A DNA stretch of 64,000 nucleotides from Marchantia polymorpha subsp. ruderalis (Eukaryota; Streptophyta; Marchantiopsida; Marchantiales; Marchantiaceae), in the NCBI GenBank assembly GCA_037833965.1, contig AP031354.1, positions 12,812,001 through 12,876,000 on the forward strand. The letters are read 5' to 3'. Below the pieces are notes generated by a model. It had not been told where the DNA came from. It ran no database searches and was given only the letters and a program-made list of their open reading frames with translations. Position numbers and translations under genes: made by a program. Of this stretch, positions 47,330-59,116 are shown in pieces. The stretch's first letter is position 1. Every line of letters starts with the position of its first letter.

Positions 47330-47700
47330 AGAAGCAAGCTCAACTCATTGTCACTGATGGTTTCATGGAAGGAGAGAGTTTTAATTGATCCTGGAGCAAC
47401 TGAGAATTTTCTATCAAGGAGTGTTGCTATGAAGTTAGGTTTGATGTTGATGAAGGACGTGAGTGAGTAAGTTGAATTGCCAAACGGGCAAACTGAAGTG
47501 ATAGAAACACTACCACGGAGTATAGAATTATCCATAGGTAGATACAAGGAGAGCATTGAATGGAGAGTAATTCGTTTAGCTCGATATGATGTCATCCTTG
47601 GAATGCCATGGATGGAGCAATATAATCCGAAGGTAGATTGGAGAAGAAAAGTGATTACAAGTAGTGGATGGAAGATCTATGGAGATAGAATTAGATCTCA
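47330..47700 (+). pseudogene. Chromovirus aspartic protease, interrupted
   Basis: VLIDPGATENFLS near 47379 is the active-site region; most relatives have D-S-G there and this copy has D-P-G. DVILGMPWMEQYNP near 47590-47625 is the conserved second half. A stop near 47468 interrupts it. Confidence 0.8.
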
Positions 47701-47757
47701 GAATAGGAATATACCCCTCTTTGTGATGGGTACAACATCCATTTCTAGAGATGATGT

Positions 47758-49190
47758 ATGTTTACTTGGACTTATAAGAGATATGTATCCACGGACAAAC
47801 CTTATATCCCGAAGTCCCTGAACGACATTTTTATCGAGTATAAAGATGTTTTTCCAGATGATCTACCTGCAGGATTACCACCAAAGAGGCGAGTAGATCA
47901 CAAGATTGAGGTGATACCTGGAAGTACACCAACTTGCAAAGCTCCATATCGTTTGGATCCAAACGAATTGGAAGAATGCAAAGCTCAAGTGGAGGAGATG
48001 TTGAGCAAGGGATTCATTCAACCAAGTGTTTCATCTTATGGGGCTCTAGTACTCTTTGTGCAGAAGAAGGATAGATCCATGAGACTATGTATCGATTATC
48101 GCGGGTTGAATCAGCAAACGGTGAAAAACAAATATCCATTACCTCGTATGGATGATTTGTTTGATCAACTTCAAGGAGCGAAGTACTTCACCAAGCTAGA
48201 TTTGAGAAGCGGCTACAATCAAATTTGATTTGCAGATGAAGATGTTCACAAAATAGCTTTTTGTACTAGATATGAACACTTTGAGTATCTAGTGATGCTT
48301 TTTGGTCTCACTATTGCACCAGCTACATTCATGGGATTGATGAACGATATCTTTCGCCCTTATCTAGATAAATCTGTCATTGTTTTTCTAGATGATATAT
48401 TGGTGTATAGCAAAACTTTGAGTGCTCATAGAAGTCATTTACGAGAGGTATTTCAAGTTTTAAAAGACAATCAATTGTATGCCAAAGCTTCAAAATGTGA
48501 ATTTGGCAAGTCAAAAGTAGATTACTTGGGTCATAGAGTTACAGCTACAGGAATCCAAGTGATGAGTGAGAAGATAGATGCCATTCAGAAATGTATAGCA
48601 ACTGAGTATCTAACTCAACTGAAGAGTTTTCTATGGCTCATTGGATTCCATCGTAGATTTGTGAAAGGTTTTGCTCGCCTAGCTCAGGCCTTGACTTCCA
48701 TGTTAGGGAAAGGTCAAAAATGGAGATAGTGAACAGCTCAAGAGTTAGCTTTTCAAGCATTGAAAGATGTTTTGTTACACGCACCTATTCTCAAGTGTTA
48801 TGATCCTAACCGTTCTATCAAGTTGGCCACTGACGCATCAGGTACACCAGTGGGTGGCATACTTCAACAAGAATGGGAGGATGGATGGCATCCAGTTGCT
48901 TTCTATTCTCAAAAGTTGGTGGCGGCGTAACAAGATTATCACACGACAGAACGGGAGGAGTTAGCCATCGTGTTGGCAACCAAACATTGGAAGCATTACT
49001 TGGGTGATAAGGAGTTTGTGGTGGAGACCGATCATAAACCGTTGGTTTATTTGGAAACTCAGAAGGATCTGTCAAAACGACAAATTCGATGGACAGAGTG
49101 GCGTCAACGCTTCAACATGAAGATTGTGTACGTGGAGGAAAAGAAGCAACTTGCAGATGCTCTCACACGCATGCCTTGTTTGAATCATGT
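47758..49190 (+). pseudogene. Chromovirus reverse transcriptase and RNase H, interrupted
   Basis: RT motifs in order: [52 protein letters not shown], then VFLDDILVYSK as the catalytic loop (F-L-D-D form) and KCEFGKSKVDYLGH. RNase H has TDASG near 48835, HTTEREELAIVLATKHWKHY and VETDHKPLVYLE, then KQLADALTRMP. Stops fall at 48226-48228, 48727-48732 (two in a row) and 48928-48930. Confidence 0.9.
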
Positions 49191-49329
49191 TGCAGAAGTG
49201 AAAATTCAGGCGGACTGGTGGAGCAAGATGTCACAAGCCACAAAGGAAGATGAAGACATCACTTGGGCACTACAAACTGGAAAGGCAGAGAAATCTCAAG
49301 GTTTGGCGTTTTACAATCAGCGTATATGG

Positions 49330-50400
49330 ATTCCACAAGATCACGATTTGCGCACAATGATTTTGGCAGAAAGTCATGATACAGCCATTGCAGGTCATGT
49401 GGGAGTGGAGAAAACCGTGGAGAGTATACAACGAGTGTACTATTGGCCCAAAATACGTGACGATGTGGAGTCTTATGTTTGAAGTTGTGCTGCTTGTCAA
49501 CAAAACAAGGCAAGTAATAAAAAACCAGCGGGTTTATTACAGTCTCTTCCTATTCCCGAACAGCGGTGGGAACATGTCACCATGGATCTTGTATGTGAGT
49601 TACCAAGGACTTTGTTAGGACATGATTCAGTGGTGGTTTTTGTGGACAAATTGAGCAAGATGATTCACATCAGGCCAACCACAAAAACAGTAACAGCTCC
49701 ACAACTAGCTCAACTGTATCTAGATGCAGTTTTTGTGAATCATGGCTTAAGCAAAGTGTTAATCACGGATAGAGTTACTCACTTCACTGGTTTATTTTGG
49801 AAAACTTTGTTTAGTTTTATCAAAACAAAACTAGCAATGTCACCAGCCTATCACCCTCAAACTGATGGACAAACTGAGAGGGCAAATAGAACCATAGAGG
49901 ATATGCTACGAGCATTCACATTAGAAAAGTAAGAAGAGTGGGACAACCTTTTGCCACTTGTGGAATTTGCATATAACAATTCTGTTAATGCATCCACAAA
50001 AGTATCTCCATTTTTTCTTATGTATGGAGCTCATCCTATAACTCCTTCAAGTTTGATGAGACTTTCCAAAGGAGAGGAGTTTTTGACCAAAGTTGCAGCA
50101 GTCAACAAATTTGTGGAGCATATTCACCGAGTACTACATCAGGCCAAGGAGAAGTTGGTGATAGCTCAAAATCGGCAAAAGCAGCATGCCGATGCTCATC
50201 GTAGAGAAGTGGTTTTTGAGGTTGGAGATCATGTTTGGTTATCTACAACAAATTTGTCTCTTGTAGGAACACCAAAGTTGAACCCTAGGTTCATTGGTCC
50301 ATTTTTGGTTTTGAAGCGTATTGGTGAAGTGTCATACAAGTTGGAACTTCCGTCACATATGAAAATACATCCAATATTTCATGTGTCACGATTGCAAAAA
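49330..50400 (+). pseudogene. Chromovirus integrase, interrupted
   Basis: The HHCC zinc domain has HDTAIAGHVGVEKT, then CAACQQNK. In the core, FVDKLSKMIHI, ITDRVTHFTGLFWK and MSPAYHPQTDGQTERANRT show the catalytic-triad region. The GPFLVLKRIGEVSYKLELP block is the GPF/Y module. Stops at 49480-49482 and 49930-49932 break it. Confidence 0.9.
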
Positions 50401-50457
50401 CATGTACTACGACCAAAACAATTCACCAACTAACCAACACCACCTCCTCTTCCAACC

Positions 50458-50664
50458 TTGATAGCAGATCACGAGGAGTTTGAGGTAGAAAAGATACTCA
50501 AGAAACGTATTCGAGGTCATAAATATCCCAAAGTAGAGTATTTGATTCAATGGAAAGGCTATCCATCGTATAAATCAACTTGGGAACCAGCTAAAAATTT
50601 AGCAAATGCACCATTGATAGTTGAGGAGTTTGAACGTATGTGCAATGAGTACGTTGCATTTTAA
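50458..50664 (+). pseudogene. Integrase C-terminal chromodomain
   Basis: [20 protein letters not shown], then [20 protein letters not shown] is a clear chromodomain, placing the element among chromoviruses. Family knowledge says such domains steer integration toward particular chromatin. A stop at 50431-50433 separates it from the integrase core. Confidence 0.9.
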
Positions 50665-50677
50665 AAGGAGGTAGGTT
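50661..50677 (+). other. Polypurine tract
   Basis: TTAAAAGGAGGTAGGTT lies directly before the 3' LTR, as expected for the plus-strand primer. Confidence 0.75.
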
Positions 50678-51097
50678 TGTAACCATCTTTAGTTAGTTAG
50701 AACTAAAGTAGGGGTTACTCTAAATATTGATGTAGATACTTTAGTGTGCACTAGTCATAGCTGCCACGTCAGCGATCCGCACACTTGGTAGGTACATAGT
50801 GGATGTGTTAGTTGACAGTGCCACGTCAGCAATCCGTGTGCTTGTAGGTAAAGATTGAGTGTGTTAGTTAGTGTGTTAGTTGGATTCGTCACGTCAGCGA
50901 TCCGTGTGCTTGATAGGGTTATCCGCCACGTCATCCATCCACTAGGAGTGGGATGGATGGTGGGGATTAGATCTTATCTCCTTGTACTTGTTGGTGAGAG
51001 CTATATAAGGGAGAGGAGAACCATTGTTGGGATCTCTCATCTTCAGAGTTTACGTTTCTATCTTCGAGTGAGCTTCTCTCTAAACCCTAGTGTTACA
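50678..51097 (+). repeat. 3' LTR of the chromovirus
   Basis: 420 bp, same TG...CA ends as the 5' copy. It differs at about seven sites, mostly C/T or G/A. Confidence 0.95.
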
Positions 51098-51102
51098 TTG
51101 GG
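51098..51102 (+). repeat. Target-site duplication, right copy (TTGGG)
   Basis: Matches the left copy at 45038-45042. Confidence 0.92.
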
Positions 51103-51410
51103 ACTCTACAAGCATGTTGAAGCTGGGATGGTAGCAATCTGTGAGAAGAAGGATGAACTATGTACAATCCATTTTGAGTATTGCGATTAGCTTGCATATG
51201 CACAATTCTATTATCTAAATGATATGTTACTAGATAGAACTTATTGTTGCACCATATGTGATGTTCTAAGTCCATAAGTTTTCCAACGGAAAGAAGATTG
51301 CGAGTCAAGCCTAGCACATACTTACAACTTTTAACATCTTTATTGTTGTCAAGAAGTACATTGCCAGTGCCTACAATAGGTAGACAAGCACCACTAGCAA
51401 TGATCATGAC
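51103..51410 (-). mobile_element. 5' part of the split minus-strand copia element
   Basis: The minus-strand frame carries the region after the copia protease (ASGACLPIVGTGNVLL, then YVLGLTRNLLSVGKLMDLEH). It leads directly into the chromovirus insertion site; reading resumes at 45037. The gag and 5' LTR are missing: the sequence switches to a plus-strand copia at about 51410-51420. Confidence 0.8.
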
Positions 51411-51419
51411 AAGCAACAA

Positions 51420-54018
51420 TTGAAAATTTCTTATACTCATGAGCAAAATGATGTTGCTGAAAGACGCAATCGCTCCTTGCTGGACATTACGATCATGGTT
51501 ATCTATAATGATTCTTCATTTCTCTATGATTATTCAAGGCTAGTAATGAAAACGAAGCATTCATCATGGAATTACATAGTGAATAGCATAACTAGAAAAT
51601 TCATCGTATTATTTGTTGTCTTTTGCTTGACAAGATTCTACCAAATTGTCTTTGGCTGAAGCAATACGTACAACTTGTGAAATTTTTAACGTTTGTAGCT
51701 CCAAACAATCGTTGTATGTCACACCCAGTGAGTTGATCTCCGACATAAATTAAATCTATCTCATATTCAAGTTTTTGTGAGTACCGTTTTTGTTTATTAA
51801 CATCATCTTCGCCAAGAAAAGCTCAACTCAGATTCAACTGAATGAATCTTATTGAGCTTTGACAGTCATGCAAAACTTTATTGATGTTATGAGCATGGAA
51901 CTCGTACTGTCATTATTTTTTGTGACGTACATATACTTGAATCTTCACAACTCCACTTACCTGTCACTCACGACTCAAATGATGACAATTTGAACACCTT
52001 GCTTGTTTCGTCCCCTACAGCATCAACTAGCCCTACTGTAGCTCCAAGTGTTCAGCTACATACAACAACAACATTGCCATTTTCAAATCCTCAAAAACTT
52101 GCACCGACACAACATCAACAAATTAGGGAAGACATCGTTAGTCTTATTGAACATTCAGGTAGTGATACCGTTGATTTAACACCACCACTAGTGATATATT
52201 ACCAACGTCGAGGCACTTCGGTCCCACAACATCATTCTGATTTTGACACTACTTTTTCACCGTTGTCATCCCCAAAATCTTTGTTACATCTTTGCACACT
52301 GGACACTGAATTTCCGGATAGAATGCTGAGTAGTAGTTATCTAGCTGGTGAGCAGTTATCCTTCTACTTCTACCTCGACGATCTTGATAGATTCATCAAG
52401 TACCCCAACATCTCAATCCTTACATTACTGCTGTCGAAGCTAATGCCAATACTAATCTGTTACCCGACGAGGTGAAAATCTACAATTTCATGTTGTTTAT
52501 AATGATGCAAACCAGATTGCAGCCCTGGAAGCAGAATATTCATCGATTCTTTGCAATGACATATAGGATCTCATGACTCTTTCACCTGGCAAGGGTGCAA
52601 TCACTACTCGTTGGATCTACAAGCTCAAGTCCGGCTCATCTGATCAATCATTGTGACACAAATCAAGACTAGTTGCTGGTGGATTTCAACAATATGGCGT
52701 TGATTACGGTGATAATTTTGCCCTTGTTGTATTCAAGAAAACTATCAGCATTATCTTTGCATTTGCTGCTCATCAAAACGGGTTGATATGTCATCTTGAT
52801 GCTTTTCTCAACGGCGTTCTTTAGGAGTAAGTTTACATGCAGCAACCACTTGGTTTCATCTCTCCAAGACATTTGCAAGCTGAAATGAGCTTTTTATGGT
52901 CTACGTCAGAGTTCACGAGCATGGTACCATTGCATTGATGTTGCATGCCAAAACCGAGGACTTATACGAAGTCAAACTGATCCAAATCTCCATCTTATAC
53001 AAAACCAAGGTGACAATCTCCTACTGATCTTCTACGTAGACGACCTCTATCTCGTTGGAAGTCATCCACAACTAATTCATGATCTTGCTGCCGCACTAAT
53101 CGAGTACTTCACCGTAACCAATCTAGGTTCAATCTTCAAATACATATGTGTTCATTTTGTACACACTTCAAAAGTATTATTATTGCATCAAGCTCCATAT
53201 TAGCTGAGTTCTCTAACTATGACTACCGCCCAACTTTCATCTCACTTAATGAAGACATTCAGCTTCGTCGGAACATTGAAATCCCTTCTATCAATGCCAC
53301 CTTATATAAACAACTTGTAGGCAAACTACTGTATCTAACATGCACAAGTATCAACATAGCTTATGCCACAAATCTGGCTAGTCGATATATGCACTAACCC
53401 GAAGAGCTTCATCTGACCATCGTCAAGGATATACTCCACTACATTAAGCGTTATACTTCTTTTGGCATTTCTTATGCCATTGGAAAGGAAACAAAGCTAC
53501 ATGGTTACTATGACGCCAACTATGCAGCGGATTTAGAAGACTACATTTTCACAAGTGCCTATATCTTCATGCTTGGTTCATCATCAATGTCTTGGAATTT
53601 CAAGAAATAGAGTTCAAAATCTCGATCCAACTGCGAACCTAAATACCGATCTCTTAGTTTCTCTCCAATGAAAGCTATTTGGATTTTGAGACAAATGAAC
53701 AAAATAGTATGTTCTTCTAGAACTCCTAATCCAATTGGCATGGACAATCAAAATGCCATAAAATTTGCAAACAATCAAGTGTTCCACAATAGAAAGAAAC
53801 ATTTTGAAGTTGATTGTCACTTCTGTCGTCAAAAGGCTGAAGAGTAAGATATTCTTGTTGAGTATATCTCTACTACAAAGCAATCAGATGACATTAGGAA
53901 GAAGCAAGTTCGAGACGGGGAGAGATTGATTAAACTTCAGAATTCCATTAGAGGTATCAGATTCCACATTTCCTTCATAGTTTTTCATGTACAAACTTAA
54001 CATTTGAGTAAGAAAGAG
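51420..54018 (+). mobile_element. Second Ty1/copia element, plus strand, integrase to RNase H, degenerate
   Basis: It starts inside the integrase with YTHEQNDVAERRNRSLLD near 51430. A divergent linker with a ~160-codon open frame follows (51990-52475). RT signs are TTRWIYKLKSG near 52605, AGGFQQYGVDY near 52675, FYVDDLYLVGS near 53035 and KLVGKLLYLTCTSINIAYA near 53315. RNase H signs are HGYYDANYAAD near 53505 and NQNAIKFANNQVFHNRKKHF near 53747. A polypurine-like GTAAGAAAGAG precedes TGTTGGAAG at 54019, the likely 3' LTR start. Many stops and frameshifts; clearly a different, older lineage than the minus-strand copy. Confidence 0.8.
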
Positions 54019-54222
54019 TGTTGGAAGATTTACTCTCTACTTCGGATGCTTCTTAATGCCGGTTCAACACTATAGCGAGTAATTATAGGAAGCTTCTTAG
54101 TATGGTTCGTATTAGTTTAGGGTTTAGTGAATTTTGCTACATATGACTTGTCTCCTAGCAACCATCTTGAACGGTTTTACTTCCTCACGGAGAATTCTGT
54201 GAATACTCACCTTGTTCAACAT
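54019..54222 (+). repeat. Probable copia 3' LTR
   Basis: Begins TGTTGGAAGATTTACTC after a purine tract. A possible end is TTGTTCAACA near 54222. No partner LTR is available to confirm it. Confidence 0.35.
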
Positions 54223-56258
54223 ATATTTTATATCATTAAATTTCTTTGGTAAATTGTATAAGATATATCTTTGTTATCATAATTCTCTTCAAAAAACTCA
54301 ATATTTTGAACTATATTAGTTAAAAAAATCACAAAATTTGATCTTCACACAATATTTCTTTAACATGACCTTTCTTGGTTCATTTTCAACAAATTTTTTT
54401 GGTAGTGATTTAATCATCTCTATGAATCATTCAAAACCATTAAAATTATCTTGATCAACTGCGTGAGTATATATATATATATATATGAATTTGATTTAAA
54501 AAAAACTATTCATTAAGTCCTCGAATGTATTTGTACATTGGATATTTGTTAACCTCACAAGGAGTTGCAAATTCTAAAAATAGATTTCATGATCAAATCA
54601 CAATGGTACTTCTTGTATTGGACTTCAATAACATATTATCAATGATAAATACACCCCATCAAACTTGATCGGCTGGAGGGATCACAAGTTGATTACCTTT
54701 GATCGTTCCACTGCCATCGTGCTTAAAGAAGGCGTATTCGATTCGATCTTTCTTCCGTGCACCTGTACACACTTTTATCTATCACTGCATCGAGGCGAGC
54801 ATCTAGATTGTTCTTTCCAACGAGGAAATTGGAGTGCACACAGAAGTTCTCGGACCCGATGTTGGGCAATATCTGCATGCTGTACAAATCTGGTAGACAA
54901 TGTGTCCAATACAGGCCAAAGCTTCTGAAAGATTGCACCGTCTGATTCACCTCGCAGTCGCATCTGTAGTTTTTCATACGACGAATGCACTCGATGTCCA
55001 TCATCTGGGCGTGTGCGTGAACAGTCGGTCGGTCGACAGCGTGAGCTGCGGGAGCGAGGTAAGATTCGGACATCTACAACGTGCAGGATTCTCCTGTACA
55101 ATATGTTCTGAGGGTTGCGAATGAACATTTGACAAGGTTTGCAAGAGTGTGCTCAGATGCGACCTGATATTTGCGGATCATTTCGTGAGAGTGAGTTATC
55201 GCAATCCCTCAAAGCGACACGACTGACGGAGAAGCATTGAGTAGAGTGTGTAGAATGTTTAAAAAATTCCTTTGCCACCTCGCTCCGAGTTTCTACTTCT
55301 TGTTTCAACCAACGATGCTCCCCTTGCCCGAGGAAGTTCGCACTGTGCAACGTTTGGAATGCAAGTGCTTTCCCTTCATGACATTTTCTTTGATGACTTA
55401 ATTATCCCGACATTTCAACGCCAGCATCTTTCTGCACCTCTTTGTTGAACTCTGTCTGATTGAATCTCTTTCCAGTCTTTCGCACCTTGCCCAAGAAATG
55501 GTCATCAGATCACACCACTTAAGAAAAGGATAGATTAGTTCGACTTTTTATACACTTCGAACCAAGACACCGAGAGGAAAAGAAAAGAGAGGACAAGTAC
55601 AAGCTTATTTAGATTTTCACGACGACGAACGTATAACCCCAATCACTTATTGCAGTTCTCCATTCACATACTTCCATACATATTGTGGTCTTCGATGTCA
55701 ACTGTAAAGATGCATACACGGCGGGAAAGACAGTGTTCATAGGTCACCTCATCACGAACGGTGAATTTTATCGAGAGACGTCATTGCTTTCAACCTGCCG
55801 TAGATTGGAGGCAGCATCAGCACGTCTCAAGCCGATGGACTCGTCTTTGGCAGCTTTGTCGAGGCTTTGTGTCTTAAGGTCTTTTGACGTGGTTGATGAT
55901 GACAATCCTCACGGCTGTTACACTTCAGTGGGCAGCAAAAGGCTGCTGCGCTAATGCTTCGGCATTTGCAGCTATCTTTCACCTCCTAGTCACTGCTAGT
56001 CTTCGAGATATGATGTGCAACTTATACTCTGCCACTCGGGGCACTGCTGGACTTCAATTCTGAACAAATTTAATCTCAGCATTAGGGACTTAGTTCACCT
56101 CACGACCGGCTAACATCGAGGTCTGGAAGGTGGAGACAGTACAGCTTTAGCTGCTATAACATCGACAAATCCACGCGCTTTGATATTGACTAAAACGAGA
56201 AGGACCTTCGCTACAAGCCCAGACATTCTGCAGGCCTCTTATTAAAAAACACGTTTTT
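54223..56258. other. Spacer with TA repeat and unassigned frames
   Basis: A (TA)n run lies at 54468-54486. On the minus strand, protein-like frames occur at about 55394-55505 (DDHFLGKVRKTGKRFNQTEF), 55153-55350 (SANFLGQGEHRWLKQEVETR) and 54723-55073, with possible splice signals. I could not connect them into a gene or name a family. Confidence 0.35.
54468..54486. repeat. (TA)n microsatellite
   Basis: A TA run of about 19 bp. Confidence 0.85.
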
Positions 56259-56320
56259 TCACGATATAAATGGCTTTCGCAATAAAACACGTTTCATTGC
56301 GAGAGCCATTTATATCGTGA
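56259..56320. repeat. Near-perfect 25-bp hairpin
   Basis: TCACGATATAAATGGCTTTC + GCAAT (56259-56283) and ATTGCGAGAGCCATTTATAT + CGTGA (56296-56320) pair with a single mismatch around a 12-base loop. Candidate foldback element or small-RNA source. Confidence 0.8.
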
Positions 56321-57748
56321 CTTCTGGACTATGTGGATTCCATTCAGGTATACCTCACATACGTGAGATTCCATTGACAGTGGAGTAAACGCCTTCATAC
56401 CTTTAAAAATATAAATGTGAAGAAACTATTTATTGTTCCTCGTTATATTTGCGACGACGGACGATCTCTTTAATTTGATTTTAAAAAAGTATAGATTATT
56501 CTTTAACATATAATTTTCATGTATCAAGGTAAGATCCAAATGGGCCAGAAAAAACCTTCAAACGAAGTACAGCAGCCGTCACATCCGAGGAAGAATATTT
56601 TATGCATTAATTATGAATAGATTTATATCATAAGACCCTCGATCTTTTTACAGACTCTTTTCCGGATAATTGCCATTGTGGAGGGGATTGCAAACCAATC
56701 AGTCGGGACTCATTTTCCCCGTTGTCGTGGCCACAATAATGGAACGAAGCAGAGGAGAATCGGTCAATCCGTATGATAATCTGTTTGACGCCGAAGTTGG
56801 ACCGTAAGCACAAGGGCAACGACATACTCAGAGTAACATGGCACGTATAGCAGAATATTTGCATGGCCCGCTTCGGGTTCTTCTCGGATCCAGCTCTGGG
56901 CATGATTCTCTTTCACCATGACCGAGAAGACGAAAGATTTACCGCAACGGGTTGCTCGAGCCAAACTGTTCTGCTGCTCATGCACACAAAGAAAGAGAAA
57001 TCATTGTAGTGCACGTGTCGCGTGCAGTTCTCTTCACGGTACGTCGCTTGCTCCCTCCTCGTTCGATGTCGACCGCGCGGGCAAAGAGCAAAAAGGATGG
57101 GCAGACAAAACGGGAGCACAAATGGAATGCGTAAAGGGATCCGATTCCGGCGCAGTAAATCCACGTGCCATGGCCGAGAAGCCTCGATGATTCAGAGTCA
57201 CTGTGCCACTCTCCAATTACAGCACCTTGGCACTGGACATTCGGTATCAGCAGAGAGCTATTCGTACTCTATCCGTCTCCTAACTGCCCCTCCCTATTTG
57301 TAGAAGACCTCCATAAAAGCAATCGACCTGGACCTTGCATTCACCGGAATCAGTTGGTCGCTGTGTATTCTTTTCCAAGCCTTGGGAAATGCAATACCAA
57401 CAAAAACTGCGTATTTCGAATTTCGGAGTGTTAGAAAGGGTTCAGATTTATTGACATCTCTCCTAGCGAAAGTGCGAAACCACTGGCAGTGTGTATACGG
57501 AGGGATTAAAAGGGTCAACCACGTGTACAGTATCCGAATTGAATTGTTGATAATTCTGCCTGTATTGACTTTTGGGGTGGCACTTGAAGAATGTGCAGGC
57601 AGTGGGGAGTATCAATTAGAGAGGGGTGGCAATCCTCGACTGTGTGCGTTCAGCTCCTACGGCACCGCGGATCCTAAACGAAAGCTTGCCTGCGCATCTG
57701 TCGCTTTCTGTCGGAATCCCTCGGGCGACGTCGACGTCAGGGAAATTC
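56321..57748. other. Spacer, no supported gene
   Basis: Short frames on both strands lack motifs. Base composition shifts from AT-rich to GC-rich near 57.6 kb. Confidence 0.4.
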
Positions 57749-58405
57749 ATGCTGGACCTCCGGACGCATTGCGCCTTTGCGGTCACGGAGCTCCGAGAGC
57801 TCCTAGAGCTTCGGAACCGGTGGGAGAGTGCTGCTCCGACGAAGAAGACGACCGGCCGGTGCCCGCCCGGGTCCGGTGGCGGCTTCCGGGGAGACCCGGG
57901 AGTCTTGCGAGTCGCGAAAGGAGAGCGCGACGGGACGGCAAAGGTTCTGAAGTTAAGCTCGGCCCGGCCGGACTTGGGCCGTTTCGCCCCCAGGACTCTC
58001 TGTCTCGACGATCGGCCCCCCGACGGCGACGGCGACGCGGGGCCCGCCACTCATACCCGAGGACACGCGGCCTCAGGCGGCTTGCGGACCGGCAGACCGA
58101 GCCGCGCCGAAGCGGTCGAAGATGCGGAAGATGCCGTGCCTGATGATTGTGGGGCCCGCTCAAAAGATCGGAAGTCCTCGGCGCTAGCGACAACAGACGG
58201 GCTACGTGGTAGACGGCGCCACCTTCTCACGAATCCGAACGAAGTCGACTGGGACCAGGTGCGACCTTTGTTCGGACGAGCTCGGAGGCTCCAACCCCCG
58301 TCGCGGGCACGGGTGGGAGCCGGTCAACCTCGGCCGCCGGCGCTGGTTTTGCCCCCGACGACGCTCCGACGGACGAGAGCTCGTACCGGGACCTGCGACC
58401 TGTGA
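57749..58405 (+). CDS. Hypothetical GC-rich ORF, 218 aa
   Basis: An ATG-started single-exon frame. The first 30 residues (LRTHCAFAVTELRELLELRN) look like an amphipathic helix. The rest is rich in R, G, P, A and D with no recognised domain. The same DNA is also open in two other frames, including the opposite strand (57616-58050), as expected for very GC-rich DNA, so coding status is doubtful. It may instead be part of a leader or non-coding transcript. Confidence 0.22.
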   Translation: MLDLRTHCAFAVTELRELLELRNRWESAAPTKKTTGRCPPGSGGGFRGDPGVLRVAKGERDGTAKVLKLSSARPDLGRFAPRTLCLDDRPPDGDGDAGPATHTRGHAASGGLRTGRPSRAEAVEDAEDAVPDDCGARSKDRKSSALATTDGLRGRRRHLLTNPNEVDWDQVRPLFGRARRLQPPSRARVGAGQPRPPALVLPPTTLRRTRARTGTCDL

Positions 58406-59018
58406 CCGGTTCGCAGGTCAAGGGGGACTTGACGCCAGCGTAGTGCGGACAGTGTCGTGGAGACATGTGGGTCAGAGAGACAGGGTGTCCGGGGGACCCC
58501 CGGGGCCAATAGTATACGAATAAAAACGATTCGATTACTTTTGCTGTTTATAAAAGTCGGGGCCTGGAATCTGGAGGGCAGTAGAAATTCGAAAGAGGCG
58601 GTGGTCAGAAGAAGGGAAGGAAGGCAAGGCAAGGGCACGGGCAGGGCAGTGAAGCCAGGGGTAGTAGTAGTGTCGATCGTTCGTCGCCCACTGGGTGACT
58701 TGCGACTTGGGACTTGCTCCTTGCTCCTTGCTCGACGAGAAGGATTGCAGGACGGACAGGGAGGCGCAAGAGGAAGGAAGGAAGCAGCAGAAACAGAAAC
58801 AGAAGCAACAGCAGCAGGATGATGACTTGATCGATCTCCTCTCGCCCGCCCTCCCGCTCGCCCGCCCGCCCGCTTGCCCTTCGCTTCGACCACCGATTGA
58901 TGGCGCACTGCAGCTGCTCGCTCGCCCTCTGCATGAGTTTGTGAAGCGCTGCTGCTGCTCCGGACACCAGCTTCCTCCGCCGACCGCCTGCTTCGATCCT
59001 GCCAGCGAATTTCTCAAG

Positions 59019-59116
<98 letters not shown>

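Larger units (their letters stand above)
45043..51097 (+). mobile_element. Ty3/gypsy chromovirus LTR retrotransposon, full length, coding region disabled
   Basis: A 6,055-bp element has 420-bp LTRs with TG...CA ends, a 5-bp target-site duplication, an initiator-Met-type primer-binding site, a polypurine tract, and gag, protease, reverse transcriptase, RNase H, integrase and C-terminal chromodomain in that order. The LTRs differ at only about seven of 420 positions by eye, so insertion is fairly recent. At least nine in-frame stops interrupt the polyprotein. It sits inside the minus-strand copia element, whose reading resumes on both sides. Confidence 0.95.

Noticed and set aside
57382-58143. 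253-codon frame on plus strand
   Set aside because: Starts on TTG with no ATG found at a useful position, and its second half is an arginine-rich shadow of GC-rich DNA.
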